Shown here piece after piece: positions 19,323-28,495 of a stretch of 64,000 nt of DNA. Below the pieces are notes generated by a model, which worked only from the letters and a program-made list of their open reading frames with translations, was not told the origin of the DNA and ran no database searches. The translations under genes were made by a program, and so were the position numbers. Within the stretch, counting starts at the first letter, position 1; each line of letters starts with the position of its first letter. The stretch lies in the NCBI RefSeq assembly GCF_018860545.1, contig NZ_JAHKPN010000042.1, positions 47,839 to 111,838 on the forward strand, in the 5' to 3' direction. This DNA is from Winogradskyella psychrotolerans. Its GTDB lineage: Bacteria > Bacteroidota > Bacteroidia > Flavobacteriales > Flavobacteriaceae.

Positions 19323-20222
19323 ATGAGAAAAAACACATTATATTATTTAACCTTTAGCTTAGTCTCTATGGTGTCTTATGGGCAAAAAATGTTCACTACG
19401 ACGGATTCAGGAGATTTATTGGCTCTCGATTATGGGAATTACTTGAATTTGAATGATATTCAATTAGAACATAAATCTGTAGCCATGGATTTTACGTCTC
19501 TATTAAATAGTTCAACATTTGGGTTTGGTGTGGATTATACAAATCATAGTTTAGATTTTGAGGATTATGATAGGTTTCATGATTATAGTGCGTTTAATGA
19601 ATTGCACAGTGTTGAGCTGTATGCTAGGTATAAGACTAATTTGGTTAATAATTGGGATTTAAATCTGACAGTGGCTCCTTATGTATCATCAACATTTAAT
19701 GAGGCTATTTCTACTGATGATTTTGTATTGAATTATGCCGTAAATTTTCTCAAAACTTGGGATAATGACGGCCTTAAATCGACTTTAAAATTGGGAGCAG
19801 GTTATGGATCATTATTTGGAGCACCTAATTTTTACCCCTTAGTGTCTTATTCTCAAAATGTCAGTGAAAAATTAAGATACGAAATAGGACTACCTGTCAC
19901 CGGTGTTTTTTATAAGTTAAATGCCCAAAGTAGTCTAGATTTTAAAGCAGAACCAGAATCTATTTACGCTAATAATGTCTCAGGGTTCAGAACCGAAACT
20001 GATGGTGTAGTGTATAATTCTAAGCTAGAATTTAAAGCCGTGAAATTAGGATTGGGCTACAAGTTTCATTTTGATGACAATTGGTCTACCTATTTCAATA
20101 TGGGCTATACTATGGCAAGTGAACTTAGTTTAATAGATAACGACAATACAATTTATGATTTTGATTCTAACGAATCAGTAGCATTGAATATAGGAATTAG
20201 TTTTAATATAAATAAGAAGTAA
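19323..20222 (+). CDS. Outer-membrane beta-barrel protein (possibly DUF6268-like)
   Basis: The protein has 299 residues and a signal peptide (MRKNTLYYLTFSLVSMVSYGQ). It consists of repeated amphipathic strands typical of small outer-membrane barrels: STFGFGVDYTNHSLDF, NWDLNLTVAPYVSSTF, KLGAGYGSLFG, LGLGYKFHFDDNWSTYFNMGYTMASE, ending in NIGISFNINKK. The pattern resembles the DUF6268 barrels of Bacteroidota, but I hold that family name only tentatively. The stop codon is 1 nt before the kelch lipoprotein gene, so the two are one operon. It is divergent from the DUF4270 unit. Confidence 0.65.
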   Translation: MRKNTLYYLTFSLVSMVSYGQKMFTTTDSGDLLALDYGNYLNLNDIQLEHKSVAMDFTSLLNSSTFGFGVDYTNHSLDFEDYDRFHDYSAFNELHSVELYARYKTNLVNNWDLNLTVAPYVSSTFNEAISTDDFVLNYAVNFLKTWDNDGLKSTLKLGAGYGSLFGAPNFYPLVSYSQNVSEKLRYEIGLPVTGVFYKLNAQSSLDFKAEPESIYANNVSGFRTETDGVVYNSKLEFKAVKLGLGYKFHFDDNWSTYFNMGYTMASELSLIDNDNTIYDFDSNESVALNIGISFNINKK

Positions 20223-20223
20223 A

Positions 20224-21231
20224 ATGAGAAAAATGAATAGTAAATCAGCCATAAGAATGCTTTATTTAGGTGCCGTGTTGGCATTGTTTTCTAGTTGTAA
20301 TAGTGACGATGACGATGACGATACCTTAGGAAACTGGGTAAAGAAATCTACCTTTAATGAGGAAGCAAGAAGTAGTTCTGCCGCCTTTACCATTGGAAAT
20401 ATTGGTTATATGGGTACAGGTTATGATGGGAGTGATTATTACAACGATTTTTGGGGCTATAATATGGATACCAATTCTTGGCAGCAATTATCAGATTTTC
20501 CTGGTATAGAAAGAAGCTCTGCAACAACTTTTGTTATTGGTGATGATGGTTATATTGGAACAGGTTACAATGGTGATTCTAATGATGAATTATCGGATTT
20601 TTATAAATATGATGTCGGTACAAACAGTTGGACATCCATTGCAGATTTTGGCGGTTCAGCACGATATGGAGCTGTAGGTTTTGGTTCAGATTCATATGGT
20701 TATGTAGGTACAGGTTATGACGGAAGTGATAAAAAAGACTTCTGGAGATACAACCCTACGTCAGATTCATGGGAAGAAATTTTCGGTTTTGGAGGTGATA
20801 AAAGAAGAGATGGTGTAACGTTTACCATTGGTGATGAAGTATATTTGGGAACAGGAATAAGTAATGGAGTATATGAGTTAGATTTCTGGTCTTTTAATTT
20901 AAATACTGAAGTTTGGACTCAGCTTGAGGATATAGACGAAGATGATGATGATTATGTGTACAGATCTAATGCGGTTGCTTTTACAATTGACGGTAAAGGA
21001 TATGTTGCCTGTGGTGAATATTCAGGTAGTTTAAGTACAGTGTATGAATATACACCTTCAACTGAATCTTGGGTAGAAAGAACAGCTTTTGAACTTTATG
21101 CTAGACGTGATGCTATCGCATTTAGTGATGGGGCGCGTGCCTTTGTCGCTTTAGGTAGAAATGGAACGTTATATTTAGATGATAACATGGAGTTTTTCCC
21201 TACTGAAGAACAAGATGACGATGATAATTAA
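20224..21231 (+). CDS. Kelch-repeat lipoprotein
   Basis: This 335-residue lipoprotein has a leader MRKMNSKSAIRMLYLGAVLALFSSCNSDD and an acidic spacer after the lipidated cysteine. Six kelch-type blades follow from about residue 40, each with AxxFxIGxxGYxGTGYDG, a D-FW-Y step and a W-L/I ending, for example NIGYMGTGYDGSDYYNDFWGYNMDTNSW. Six blades are enough for a beta-propeller. Kelch propellers usually bind proteins or sugars, but no ligand can be named. It follows the outer-membrane barrel gene by 1 nt, so a surface complex of the two is likely. The C-terminus is acidic (EEQDDDDN). Confidence 0.82.
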   Translation: MRKMNSKSAIRMLYLGAVLALFSSCNSDDDDDDTLGNWVKKSTFNEEARSSSAAFTIGNIGYMGTGYDGSDYYNDFWGYNMDTNSWQQLSDFPGIERSSATTFVIGDDGYIGTGYNGDSNDELSDFYKYDVGTNSWTSIADFGGSARYGAVGFGSDSYGYVGTGYDGSDKKDFWRYNPTSDSWEEIFGFGGDKRRDGVTFTIGDEVYLGTGISNGVYELDFWSFNLNTEVWTQLEDIDEDDDDYVYRSNAVAFTIDGKGYVACGEYSGSLSTVYEYTPSTESWVERTAFELYARRDAIAFSDGARAFVALGRNGTLYLDDNMEFFPTEEQDDDDN

Positions 21232-21254
21232 AAAATAAAAGAGAATTGTTTAGA

Positions 21255-21282
21255 TTGATTGATTGAGAGGCTATTACTTTTG
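21255..21282 (+). promoter_or_regulatory. Candidate promoter (TTG-N17-TACTTTTG)
   Basis: A TTG (21255-21257) stands 17 nt before TACTTTTG (21275-21282). This matches the Bacteroidota -33/-7 consensus in both boxes and in spacing. Transcription would begin near 21289, ahead of the hairpin and the DUF4907 gene. Confidence 0.5.
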
Positions 21283-21305
21283 TGATTGATGGTTAATAGC
21301 CAACT

Positions 21306-21356
21306 GAGAGTCAGGATTATGTTGATATCCTTCATTAATTCTGGCTCTTTTTTTTA
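21306..21356 (+). terminator. Hairpin with T tract between the kelch gene and the DUF4907 gene
   Basis: GAGTCAGGATTATG pairs with CATTAATTCTGGCTC (one G-U pair, one mismatch and one bulge) and runs straight into eight T residues. It can end the barrel-kelch operon. Because a good promoter lies upstream of it, it may also act as a leader terminator for the DUF4907 gene or end a short RNA of about 65 nt. Confidence 0.6.
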
Positions 21357-21370
21357 AAACAAGAAAAGAA

Positions 21371-21724
21371 ATGAAAAAGATTTATAACTATAAAACTGTT
21401 TTATTAGGAATTATAATCTTAATTATGGTATTTTTTTATTTTCAATTTGGAAGTAAGGAGACCAATACGAGTTATGATAATAATTCATTTTCACTACAAG
21501 TCATAGAGCAAGATAGTTCCTGGATATATGAAGTGTATAATGAAGGTAGTTTATTTATCCGTCAAGAATATATCCCAGCGGTAAAAGGTAGACAAGGTTT
21601 TACCTCTAAAGAAGACGCAGAGAAAATAGGCAATCTTGTAATACGTAAGCTCTCAGAAGATAAAATGCCAGTAATAAGTATAATGGATCTAAATGCTTAT
21701 GCTATAAGTTACAAGAAAAATTAA
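21371..21724 (+). CDS. DUF4907 family protein
   Basis: The product is a 117-residue protein with one N-terminal membrane segment (TVLLGIIILIMVFFYFQFG) and a periplasmic domain. The domain reads SLQVIEQDSSWIYEVYNEGSLFIRQEYIPAVKGRQGFTSKEDAEKIGNLVIRKL. I recognise this IRQEYIPAVxGxxxFxxxEDAExI pattern as DUF4907, a small Bacteroidota family often found near kelch and outer-membrane genes. Its function is unknown. It lies 20 nt before a sensor kinase gene and is probably co-transcribed with it. Confidence 0.75.
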   Translation: MKKIYNYKTVLLGIIILIMVFFYFQFGSKETNTSYDNNSFSLQVIEQDSSWIYEVYNEGSLFIRQEYIPAVKGRQGFTSKEDAEKIGNLVIRKLSEDKMPVISIMDLNAYAISYKKN

Positions 21725-21744
21725 TTCAGTTATTACGCCATGCC

Positions 21745-22797
21745 ATGCTAACAAAAAATATTTCTTATAAAGAGTTAATAGTACACGTTGTAGTATGGTT
21801 ATGTGTAAGTATATTCCCTTTATTAACAGCGTATATTGACTTAGGTGAAATTCCCTCGGATTTATACCTAAGGCAATTAATGCGACCAATTTTGTTTTAT
21901 GTCAACTATTTAGTTTTTGTGCCTTATATATTGCTAAAACGCAAGTTGATTCTGTATATCGTTGTGTCAATTCTGTTTTTAGCACTTTATAATTATATAA
22001 GTACAGAGCTAATCACAAATACTATTGCAGAAGGTTTTCGAAATAGAATGCAACCACCAAAACCACCAGGAGGACCTTTTGGAATGCGACATGCCATACC
22101 AGTAGTATTTTCGTTATCTATTTTTCTCCTAGGAGGTATTTTTAGTCTGGTTGTGGATTTTTATAAACGAGATCGTTTGTCCAAAGAACTAGAAAATGAA
22201 CAAAAGGAAATTAAGCTACAATTTTTAAGAAACCAGTTAAATCCTCATTTTTTATTCAATTCCCTTAACAGTATTTATGCTTTAGTGAGAAGTAAATCAG
22301 ATGATGCACCAGAAGCTGTTATTACACTTTCAGAACTGATGCGTTACATGCTTTATGAAGCAGGAAACAATCAGGTAACACTAGAAAAGGAAATCAATTA
22401 TATTAAAAATTATATCGCATTACAACGATTACGACTGAAAAATACTGAAGCTGTTAAACTTAACATAAAAGGTGAAACAAGAAATTTAAAAATCTATTCT
22501 TTATTGTTAATTTCATTTATAGAAAATGCTTTTAAGTATGGCACGGACTATAAAGGAAATACACATATAGATATAAAAATAGTCGTGGATAATAATAAAT
22601 TAAGCCTAAATGTTGAGAATATAATTGGCTTATATAAACGTGACGATAAAAACTCTGGAGTCGGATTAGAGAATATTAAAAATCAACTTAATTATTTGTA
22701 TAAAAATAATCACGACTTAACCATTGAAGAAGATAATGCGTATTACAGAGTGCATCTCACCTTAAACCTTAAAGACAATGAAATGCATAATAATTGA
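21745..22797 (+). CDS. LytS-type sensor histidine kinase
   Basis: This 350-residue membrane kinase has four N-terminal membrane segments (about residues 8-30, 45-63, 67-88, 110-133). A His_kinase domain with the canonical NQLNPHFLFNSLNSIYALV (phospho-acceptor His) comes next, then an ATPase domain with an N box (SFIENAFKYG) and a G box (SGVGLENIKNQL). It lacks a separate sensor domain, so the membrane segments themselves probably sense the signal. It overlaps the next gene, its LytTR partner, by 20 bp, which points to coupled translation. It follows DUF4907 by 20 nt. Confidence 0.92.
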   Translation: MLTKNISYKELIVHVVVWLCVSIFPLLTAYIDLGEIPSDLYLRQLMRPILFYVNYLVFVPYILLKRKLILYIVVSILFLALYNYISTELITNTIAEGFRNRMQPPKPPGGPFGMRHAIPVVFSLSIFLLGGIFSLVVDFYKRDRLSKELENEQKEIKLQFLRNQLNPHFLFNSLNSIYALVRSKSDDAPEAVITLSELMRYMLYEAGNNQVTLEKEINYIKNYIALQRLRLKNTEAVKLNIKGETRNLKIYSLLLISFIENAFKYGTDYKGNTHIDIKIVVDNNKLSLNVENIIGLYKRDDKNSGVGLENIKNQLNYLYKNNHDLTIEEDNAYYRVHLTLNLKDNEMHNN

Positions 22798-23506
22798 TGA
22801 TGAGCCATTGGCAATAGATGTTATTGAATCGTACTGTCAGGCATTAGGTGCAGTAGAGGTCATTAATACATTTACAAATGCTATTGAAGCCTTAGAATTT
22901 ATAAATAATAACCAAATTGATTTGGTGTTTTCGGATATTGAAATGCCTAATATTTCAGGTATAGATTTAATTCGATCGCTAGAAGGAAAGGTGCCTCATT
23001 TTATTTTTACAACAGCGTATCCCGAATATGCCTTAGAAGGATTTGATCTTAATGCGATTGATTATTTAGTGAAACCAATTCCGTTTCCTAGATTTATAAA
23101 AGCAGTGAACAGAGTAAAAGAAATGATGAAATTAAATGATGTAACGTCATCGTTTAACGTGTCTTCAGCAGGTGGTGAAACACCAACGCACGAAGACGAT
23201 TTCATTTTTGTTAAATCGGAATACGAGAACTTAAAAATAGATATTAAAGATATAAAACATATTCAAGGTTTAAAGGATTATTTAAAGATTCATTCCGACA
23301 ATACAAAACCCATTTTAACCTTAATGAGTTTTAAAGAAATGCAATCTAAATTACCTGAGAACATGTTTATAAGAGTACATCGCTCTTACCTAGTTAATGT
23401 CAATAAAATTACGTCGATTCAAAAAAATAGGATCATACTTAAAGACGAAAGAATCCCAATTGGTGAAAGTTATAAATCTATGGTGTATAGTCGACTAAAT
23501 ATTTAG
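22778..23506 (+). CDS. LytTR-type response regulator
   Basis: This 242-residue regulator has an N-terminal receiver domain: acidic pair MKCIIIDDEP, phospho-acceptor Asp53 in LVFSDIEMPNISG, Thr/Lys switch residues in FTTAYPEYALEGF and YLVKPI. A C-terminal LytTR DNA-binding domain covers about residues 145-240 (FVKSEYENLKIDIKDI, FIRVHRSYLVNVNKITSIQ). It works with the kinase encoded just upstream. LytTR proteins bind direct repeats near promoters; the target here is not evident. It converges with the SLC13 gene, leaving only 3 nt between stop codons. Confidence 0.94.
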   Translation: MKCIIIDDEPLAIDVIESYCQALGAVEVINTFTNAIEALEFINNNQIDLVFSDIEMPNISGIDLIRSLEGKVPHFIFTTAYPEYALEGFDLNAIDYLVKPIPFPRFIKAVNRVKEMMKLNDVTSSFNVSSAGGETPTHEDDFIFVKSEYENLKIDIKDIKHIQGLKDYLKIHSDNTKPILTLMSFKEMQSKLPENMFIRVHRSYLVNVNKITSIQKNRIILKDERIPIGESYKSMVYSRLNI

Positions 23507-23509
23507 AAC

Positions 23510-24952
23510 TTAACTTAAGTCCCAAATTAAGGGCAGTATAAAATAAACGATTAAGGTCACCAGCAGGATTGAAATAACATTCATCCAAACCCCTTTCTTC
23601 ACCATGTCTTCTATTTTTAAATACCCCGACCCAAATACAACGGCATTCGGTGGAGTGGCTACAGGGAGCATAAATGCGCATGAGGCCGCTAAAGTAGCGC
23701 TTACTAGTAATATATAAGGATGCACATTAATTACTGCTGCTAATGAGATTAAAACGGGTAATAGCATTGCTGTTGTGGCCATATTCGACGTTATTTCGGT
23801 AAGAAAATTAACGGAAGCAATTAATACCAATAAGAGTATAAAAAGCGATACACCAATTAAGGTGGTGAGCTGGCTCCCAATCCAGATGGCTAAGCCGCTA
23901 GATTCAAATCCTATAGCTAGTGCCATACCACCACCAAACAATAACAAAATTCCCCAAGGTAATTTTACAGCATCTTCCCACGTGACTAAAGCACGATTAT
24001 TCCCTTTATTTGGAATTATAAATAACAGAATGGAAGCCATTATAGCAATTATAGTATCGTCAATTGCAGGTAACCATAAAGTTAATAGAAACGATCTGGA
24101 AATCCATGCAATGGCCGTAATGGTAAAGATGATTAGTATCACTTTTTCCTCATATGATATTTTTCCTAAAGCCTTAAGTTGATTTTTAATTTCTTGTTGC
24201 CCTCCAGGAAACTCTTTTTGTTCAAATTTAAAGGCAAAACGCGTTAAGTACACCCAACAAATAATCAATAGAACGACACTTATAGGAAAGCCGAACATAA
24301 ACCACTGCGAAAATTTAATTTCAGTATGATAGGTGCTTTCAACAATACCAGCGAGTACTAAGTTTGGTGGTGTACCAATTAAAGTAGCCATGCCACCAAT
24401 AGAGGCACTATAGGCAATAGCTAACATTAAGGCCTTACCAAATATTAAATTTTCATTGGCTTTTGTTTTAGGATTATCTTGAAGGTGTAAAACAATAGCT
24501 ATACCCACCGGTAAGATCATAACGGCTGTAGCGGTATTAGAAATCCACATGGATAATAACGCTGTGGCGACCATAAATCCAAGGATAATACGACTCACAT
24601 TAGTGCCAACAATGCTAATGATGTTTAAGGCAATACGTTTATGTAGATTCCATTTTTCTATGGCAATGGCGAGTATAAATCCTCCTAAGAATAGAAATAT
24701 GTATTTGTGACCATAAGAAGCTGTGGTTTCACTTAGTGAAAGTCCACCAGACAACGGAAACAATACAATAGGCAATAATGCTGTAACAGGTATAGAAATT
24801 GCTTCAGTTATCCACCAAACAGCAACCCAAGACGTTGAGGCTAAAATAGCATTGGCAGATTCACTTAAACCTTCAGGATGAAAGAAAAGGATAATGAGTA
24901 TAAATAATAAAGGTCCTAATACAAGACCAATTTTTTGTTTCAGTGATTTCAT
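23510..24952 (-). CDS. SLC13/DASS family sodium-coupled anion symporter
   Basis: The product is a transporter of 480 residues with about 11-12 membrane segments. It has the two inverted-repeat signatures of the divalent-anion:Na+ symporter family: SMWISNTATAVMILPVGIAI in the first half and LTEITSNMATTAMLLPVLISLA in the second. The start MKSLKQKIGLVLGPLLFILIILF is at the first hydrophobic helix. Typical substrates are dicarboxylates or sulfate; which one is used cannot be read from the sequence. It is a monocistronic gene, convergent with the LytTR gene and divergent from the TPR kinase. Confidence 0.9.
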   Translation of the reverse strand: MKSLKQKIGLVLGPLLFILIILFFHPEGLSESANAILASTSWVAVWWITEAISIPVTALLPIVLFPLSGGLSLSETTASYGHKYIFLFLGGFILAIAIEKWNLHKRIALNIISIVGTNVSRIILGFMVATALLSMWISNTATAVMILPVGIAIVLHLQDNPKTKANENLIFGKALMLAIAYSASIGGMATLIGTPPNLVLAGIVESTYHTEIKFSQWFMFGFPISVVLLIICWVYLTRFAFKFEQKEFPGGQQEIKNQLKALGKISYEEKVILIIFTITAIAWISRSFLLTLWLPAIDDTIIAIMASILLFIIPNKGNNRALVTWEDAVKLPWGILLLFGGGMALAIGFESSGLAIWIGSQLTTLIGVSLFILLLVLIASVNFLTEITSNMATTAMLLPVLISLAAVINVHPYILLVSATLAASCAFMLPVATPPNAVVFGSGYLKIEDMVKKGVWMNVISILLVTLIVYFILPLIWDLS

Positions 24953-25115
24953 TAAAGTTAAATTACATAGAAAATCAACAAGCGTTAGGATTCTAGCTGA
25001 AAGGTATTATAATATCTTGATAAATAAGATTGTTAAATTAAAAAAAAGTGAACTAGAACCATCACCTCTAACCTGAAATGGAGGATAACTAACATATTGT
25101 TATTATTTTAGAGGA

Positions 25116-26777
25116 ATGAAACCAATATACGCATTATTCGCCTTTTTTTTAATCACAGTTACCATAGCGTTTACAAATGTTGAAAGTGCTTTTGGACAAC
25201 AAGTAAGTGATAGTTTAAACTATTATAAAACTTTAGCCTTGAAGCCTCAAAATGCCACTGATTTAATAAAGTCAGAAAACTATTTCAATAAAAATTATGA
25301 AAAGGTTGTAAAGACAGGGGATATCAATATTGCTATTCGTTATTTATATTATATGGCGAGTATAGCTTACAAGAAAGGTGAATATATAAAAAGTGAGGAA
25401 ATGGCTGTTAAGGCCTTAAATCATTTAGATACCTTAAAGAGCTCTAACTATACGATTTCTACACGAAAAAGTTTCTATAACCTTTTGGGTTTAATGTATA
25501 GTGAACAACAAAACCAGCAAAAAGCAATAGAGCTTTATAGCAATGCTTTAAAAATCTCAGAATCCCCCTCAGACAGTGCTAAAATTTACAATAACCTTTC
25601 AGTGGTTTATAAAGCGTTTGATGATCTTGATAATGCCCAAAAGGAAATACGTAAAGCCTATAACTTAATTCCAAGAATCACGGATACAATCACACAGGCT
25701 TTAATCATAGATAATTATGGGGTTATTGAGTCTAAAATTAGTACAGCGAATGGCATCAATGCAATGAATAAGGCTTTAGAATTAAGAGAATCTGTAAATG
25801 ATACCTCCACAATATATACGAGTTATGCACATTTAGCAGAATATTATTATAGACTTAATAATGTAGAAGAATCAAAAAAGTATGCGTTAAAATCACTCGA
25901 ACTTGCAGAGATTATAAATTCAGATGCTTATAAAAATGATGCTCTAGGCTTGTTAGTTGATGTAAGTGATGATGCCTATGCTAGAGCTTACAAAAAGTTA
26001 AATGACAGTCTCTATGCTTCAGAAAAAGAGAGTTTGAACACATTCGCATTACTTAAATATGATAATTCGGAATACAAAAGAAAAGCATTACAAAGTCAGC
26101 TTGAAAAAGAACAGCAAGAATCTAGAACTGTTTATGCAATTTTAATCGCTTCATTTATAGCATTAGGTTCAATATTTATATACTTCATACTGAAAGCGAA
26201 ACACAAAAAGGAAAATTTACAGCAAGTTTTTGATACGGAATCACGGATTTCTAAACAAATTCATGATGAAGTTGCTAACGGAGTATTTCAAGTGATGTCT
26301 AAACTTGAAAATCAAGAAGTGAAAAATGAGGTCCTTCTAAATGACCTACACGATTTGTATTATAAAACACGAGATATTTCCAAAAAGCATAGTGATTTAA
26401 GTACAGAATACCCTTTTAAAGACCACCTCGATGAGTTGATTGAAAGTTTTAACGATAATGCTACAAGTGTGATTATTAAAGGGATGTCAGAGGTGTCTTG
26501 GGATCATGTGCCTCAATTAAAAAGAGTGGCTATTTATAGGGTGTTACAAGAGCTTTTAATCAATATGAAAAAGCACAGTTTTGCCTCTTTAGTGGTGATT
26601 ATGTTTAAAAAAGAAAATAACAAAATTCGTATCAACTATAGTGACAATGGGGTTGGAAGCGAATTAAAAAAAGGGGTTGGACTTCAAAATACGGAAAACC
26701 GTATTCAATCCATAAATGGAAGTATTACTTTTGAAACAAATCCGAATAAAGGGTTTAAAGTTAAAATAACGATTTAA
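25116..26777 (+). CDS. TPR-containing sensor histidine kinase
   Basis: The protein has 553 residues. A signal peptide or first membrane helix (YALFAFFLITVTIAFTNVESAFGQ) is followed by periplasmic tetratricopeptide repeats (about residues 60-300, e.g. YSEQQNQQKAIELYSNALKI). A membrane helix follows at about residues 338-361. The cytoplasmic kinase has phospho-acceptor His383 in SKQIHDEVANGVFQVMSKL, which is the HisKA_3-like style, and an ATPase domain with the N box around LLINMKKHS and a G box DNGVGSELKKGVGLQNTENRI. It is 2 nt from its response regulator gene. The ligand is unknown. Confidence 0.9.
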   Translation: MKPIYALFAFFLITVTIAFTNVESAFGQQVSDSLNYYKTLALKPQNATDLIKSENYFNKNYEKVVKTGDINIAIRYLYYMASIAYKKGEYIKSEEMAVKALNHLDTLKSSNYTISTRKSFYNLLGLMYSEQQNQQKAIELYSNALKISESPSDSAKIYNNLSVVYKAFDDLDNAQKEIRKAYNLIPRITDTITQALIIDNYGVIESKISTANGINAMNKALELRESVNDTSTIYTSYAHLAEYYYRLNNVEESKKYALKSLELAEIINSDAYKNDALGLLVDVSDDAYARAYKKLNDSLYASEKESLNTFALLKYDNSEYKRKALQSQLEKEQQESRTVYAILIASFIALGSIFIYFILKAKHKKENLQQVFDTESRISKQIHDEVANGVFQVMSKLENQEVKNEVLLNDLHDLYYKTRDISKKHSDLSTEYPFKDHLDELIESFNDNATSVIIKGMSEVSWDHVPQLKRVAIYRVLQELLINMKKHSFASLVVIMFKKENNKIRINYSDNGVGSELKKGVGLQNTENRIQSINGSITFETNPNKGFKVKITI

Positions 26778-26779
26778 CC

Positions 26780-27445
26780 ATGTTTAAGAACGTTTTAATT
26801 AATGAAGATCACGATGCTATTCTTTCTAATATCACCAAGATATTAGGTGAATTGAATGTGGAATCTGTTGAGACATCGCAATATTGTGATGAGGCGTATT
26901 TAAAATTAAAGAAAGCAGCATTAGAAAAAAATCAATTTGATTTAATAATAACTGATCTCTCCTTTAAAAGAGATCATAGAGCGACTAATTTAGGTTCGGG
27001 TGAAACCTTAATCGAAAAAATACGAATCGACTTTCCAGACTTACCCATTATTGTGTACTCTATGAAAGATCAGTTGCAAAAAATTCGGGCACTAATTAAG
27101 ACGTATAACATTAATGCGTATGTGTGTAAAGACAGAAAAGGAGCTGTGGAATTAGCAGAGGCTATACAAGCTGTTTATAATAAAAAAGTTTATGTTTCAC
27201 CACAGGTAGAAAAAGCATTGAGTCCAAAGTCGCAATTAGAAATAGACGATTATGATGTCACCTTATTAAAAATGTTATCTCAAGGACAATCTCAAGATGA
27301 CATCAGTACCATTCTAAAATCCAATGGTATACATCCTAATAGCTTAAGTACTATTGAGAAACGTTTAAACAAACTTCGGGAACAATTTAAAGCCAATAAT
27401 GCCATTCACTTAGTAGCTATCACTAAAGATTTAGGGGTTATATAA
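26780..27445 (+). CDS. Response regulator with a LuxR-like HTH
   Basis: This 221-residue protein has a receiver domain (ED at 9-10, phospho-acceptor Asp59 in DLIITDLSF, switch residues in IVYSM and YVCKD). A C-terminal helix-turn-helix follows at about residues 155-221 (VTLLKMLSQGQSQDDISTILKSNG, then LSTIEKRLNKLREQF). The HTH is a divergent NarL/LuxR form, as often seen beside TPR kinases in Bacteroidota. It belongs to the kinase gene 2 nt upstream. Its targets are not visible in the sequence. Confidence 0.88.
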   Translation: MFKNVLINEDHDAILSNITKILGELNVESVETSQYCDEAYLKLKKAALEKNQFDLIITDLSFKRDHRATNLGSGETLIEKIRIDFPDLPIIVYSMKDQLQKIRALIKTYNINAYVCKDRKGAVELAEAIQAVYNKKVYVSPQVEKALSPKSQLEIDDYDVTLLKMLSQGQSQDDISTILKSNGIHPNSLSTIEKRLNKLREQFKANNAIHLVAITKDLGVI

Positions 27446-27528
27446 TATAAAGACATAATTAAGAAACCGATATCCAATAGAGGTGTAATATTGTAGGGGA
27501 TATTATATTAAATGGGTACAATGGTGAT

Positions 27529-27557
27529 AAAGGCAATTAGGGATAGTTGCCTTTTTT
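27529..27557 (+). terminator. Intrinsic terminator after the TPR kinase/regulator operon
   Basis: AAGGCAA and TTGCCTT form a 7-bp stem with a 10-nt loop, followed by Ts. It lies 85 nt after the regulator stop codon. Confidence 0.7.
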
Positions 27558-27825
27558 CTGTCTTATACTTTTTTGTGAGGTTTTCCATGTAGAATTTCAG
27601 CAAATAGAGGTGCAACTGTATAAGACGTTTTAGGTAAAAGCATTATTGCTAACAAAATTTGATGCTTTTGGAATTAAAATAAAATTATGCCTCTAAATTT
27701 TAACTTAATTCTAAGACAATGTTAAGCTAGTGCTAAATCTTTAGTTATCGGTGGTTTATGTTTGAATAAGACATCTAAAATAGCAATTTGATTCGTATCT
27801 TTATAAACACCAAATTGCATGTGCT
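27558..27825. other. Intergenic region without recognised genes
   Basis: This AT-rich stretch lies between a terminator and a small ORF. I find no convincing ORF, RNA or repeat in it. Confidence 0.4.
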
Positions 27826-27972
27826 ATGAAACGACTACAAGTATTAAAGAATTTATTCTTTCGAAGAAAAAATCAAAACCTCACTACCAACAAATTAAAT
27901 AGTGATACGATACCGAAAACAATGATTACTAGAGCCTTTAATAAAGATGAAGATACCTTTATGTTTATTTAA
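27826..27972 (+). CDS. Possible 48-residue basic small protein
   Basis: A short ORF begins MKRLQVLKNLFFRRKNQNL and ends ITRAFNKDEDTFMFI. The N-terminus is strongly basic and the C-terminus acidic and aromatic. No family is recognised. Support comes only from an intact frame, a clean ATG and the absence of any other gene between 27.45 and 28.12 kb. It might be a small regulatory or adaptor protein, or a chance ORF. Confidence 0.35.
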   Translation: MKRLQVLKNLFFRRKNQNLTTNKLNSDTIPKTMITRAFNKDEDTFMFI

Positions 27973-28122
27973 ATCGTTGTGAAATAGCTGCAGAAGTCAA
28001 AAGTAGATCGTTTTAGTGATTATAAATGGATTTTGATGCATTTCAGTCAATAAGAAAATTGATATGGTTAGTCTTTAAAGTAAATTACAAATACCTTGTA
28101 AGAAACCTAAAATCATACAATT

Positions 28123-28464
28123 ATGGAAAATGAATTTGCAAAACACGAAGAAGACTATCTAGACATTTATGAATCTAAAGGGTATACAGCAGGATTTCAT
28201 TTTAAAGATGGTACATTGATTGGGAACGATTCCTCACATACTTATACACCTAAAGATATTCACATTGTAGCCGAACACCGCTACGAAGGGATGAGTAATC
28301 CATCAGACATGTCAATTTTATACATTATTGAAACCAATAAAGGAGAAAAAGGAACCATGCTTATAGGCTATGGTCCAAGTGCCAATTTAGAATTATCTGA
28401 ATTTTTTAATTCCATCCCAGAAACTCAAATTTCAGATAAAGCCAACATAAATCTAGACGATTAA
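28123..28464 (+). CDS. Small conserved protein of the type often mis-named phosphoribosylpyrophosphate synthetase
   Basis: This soluble protein of 113 residues has a single alpha/beta domain: YLDIYESKGYTAGFHFKDGTLI, then IHIVAEHRYEGMSNPSDMSILYIIETNKGEKGTMLIGYG. The SNPSDMSILYxIxxxxGxKGxLxxGYG pattern matches a small Bacteroidota family that databases often label phosphoribosylpyrophosphate synthetase. It has none of the PRPP synthetase motifs and is far too short for that enzyme, so the label should not be used. The role is unknown. It is a single gene followed by a strong terminator. Confidence 0.65.
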   Translation: MENEFAKHEEDYLDIYESKGYTAGFHFKDGTLIGNDSSHTYTPKDIHIVAEHRYEGMSNPSDMSILYIIETNKGEKGTMLIGYGPSANLELSEFFNSIPETQISDKANINLDD

Positions 28465-28495
28465 TCACAACATTATTGAGCGTATAAATCGCATG

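Noticed and set aside
23775..24182. 135-residue plus-strand frame inside the SLC13 gene
   Set aside because: It is antisense to a well-recognised transporter, and no family pattern is seen.
28123..28464. Annotation as phosphoribosylpyrophosphate synthetase
   Set aside because: At 113 residues it lacks the PRPP-binding and catalytic motifs; the name is a database carry-over.
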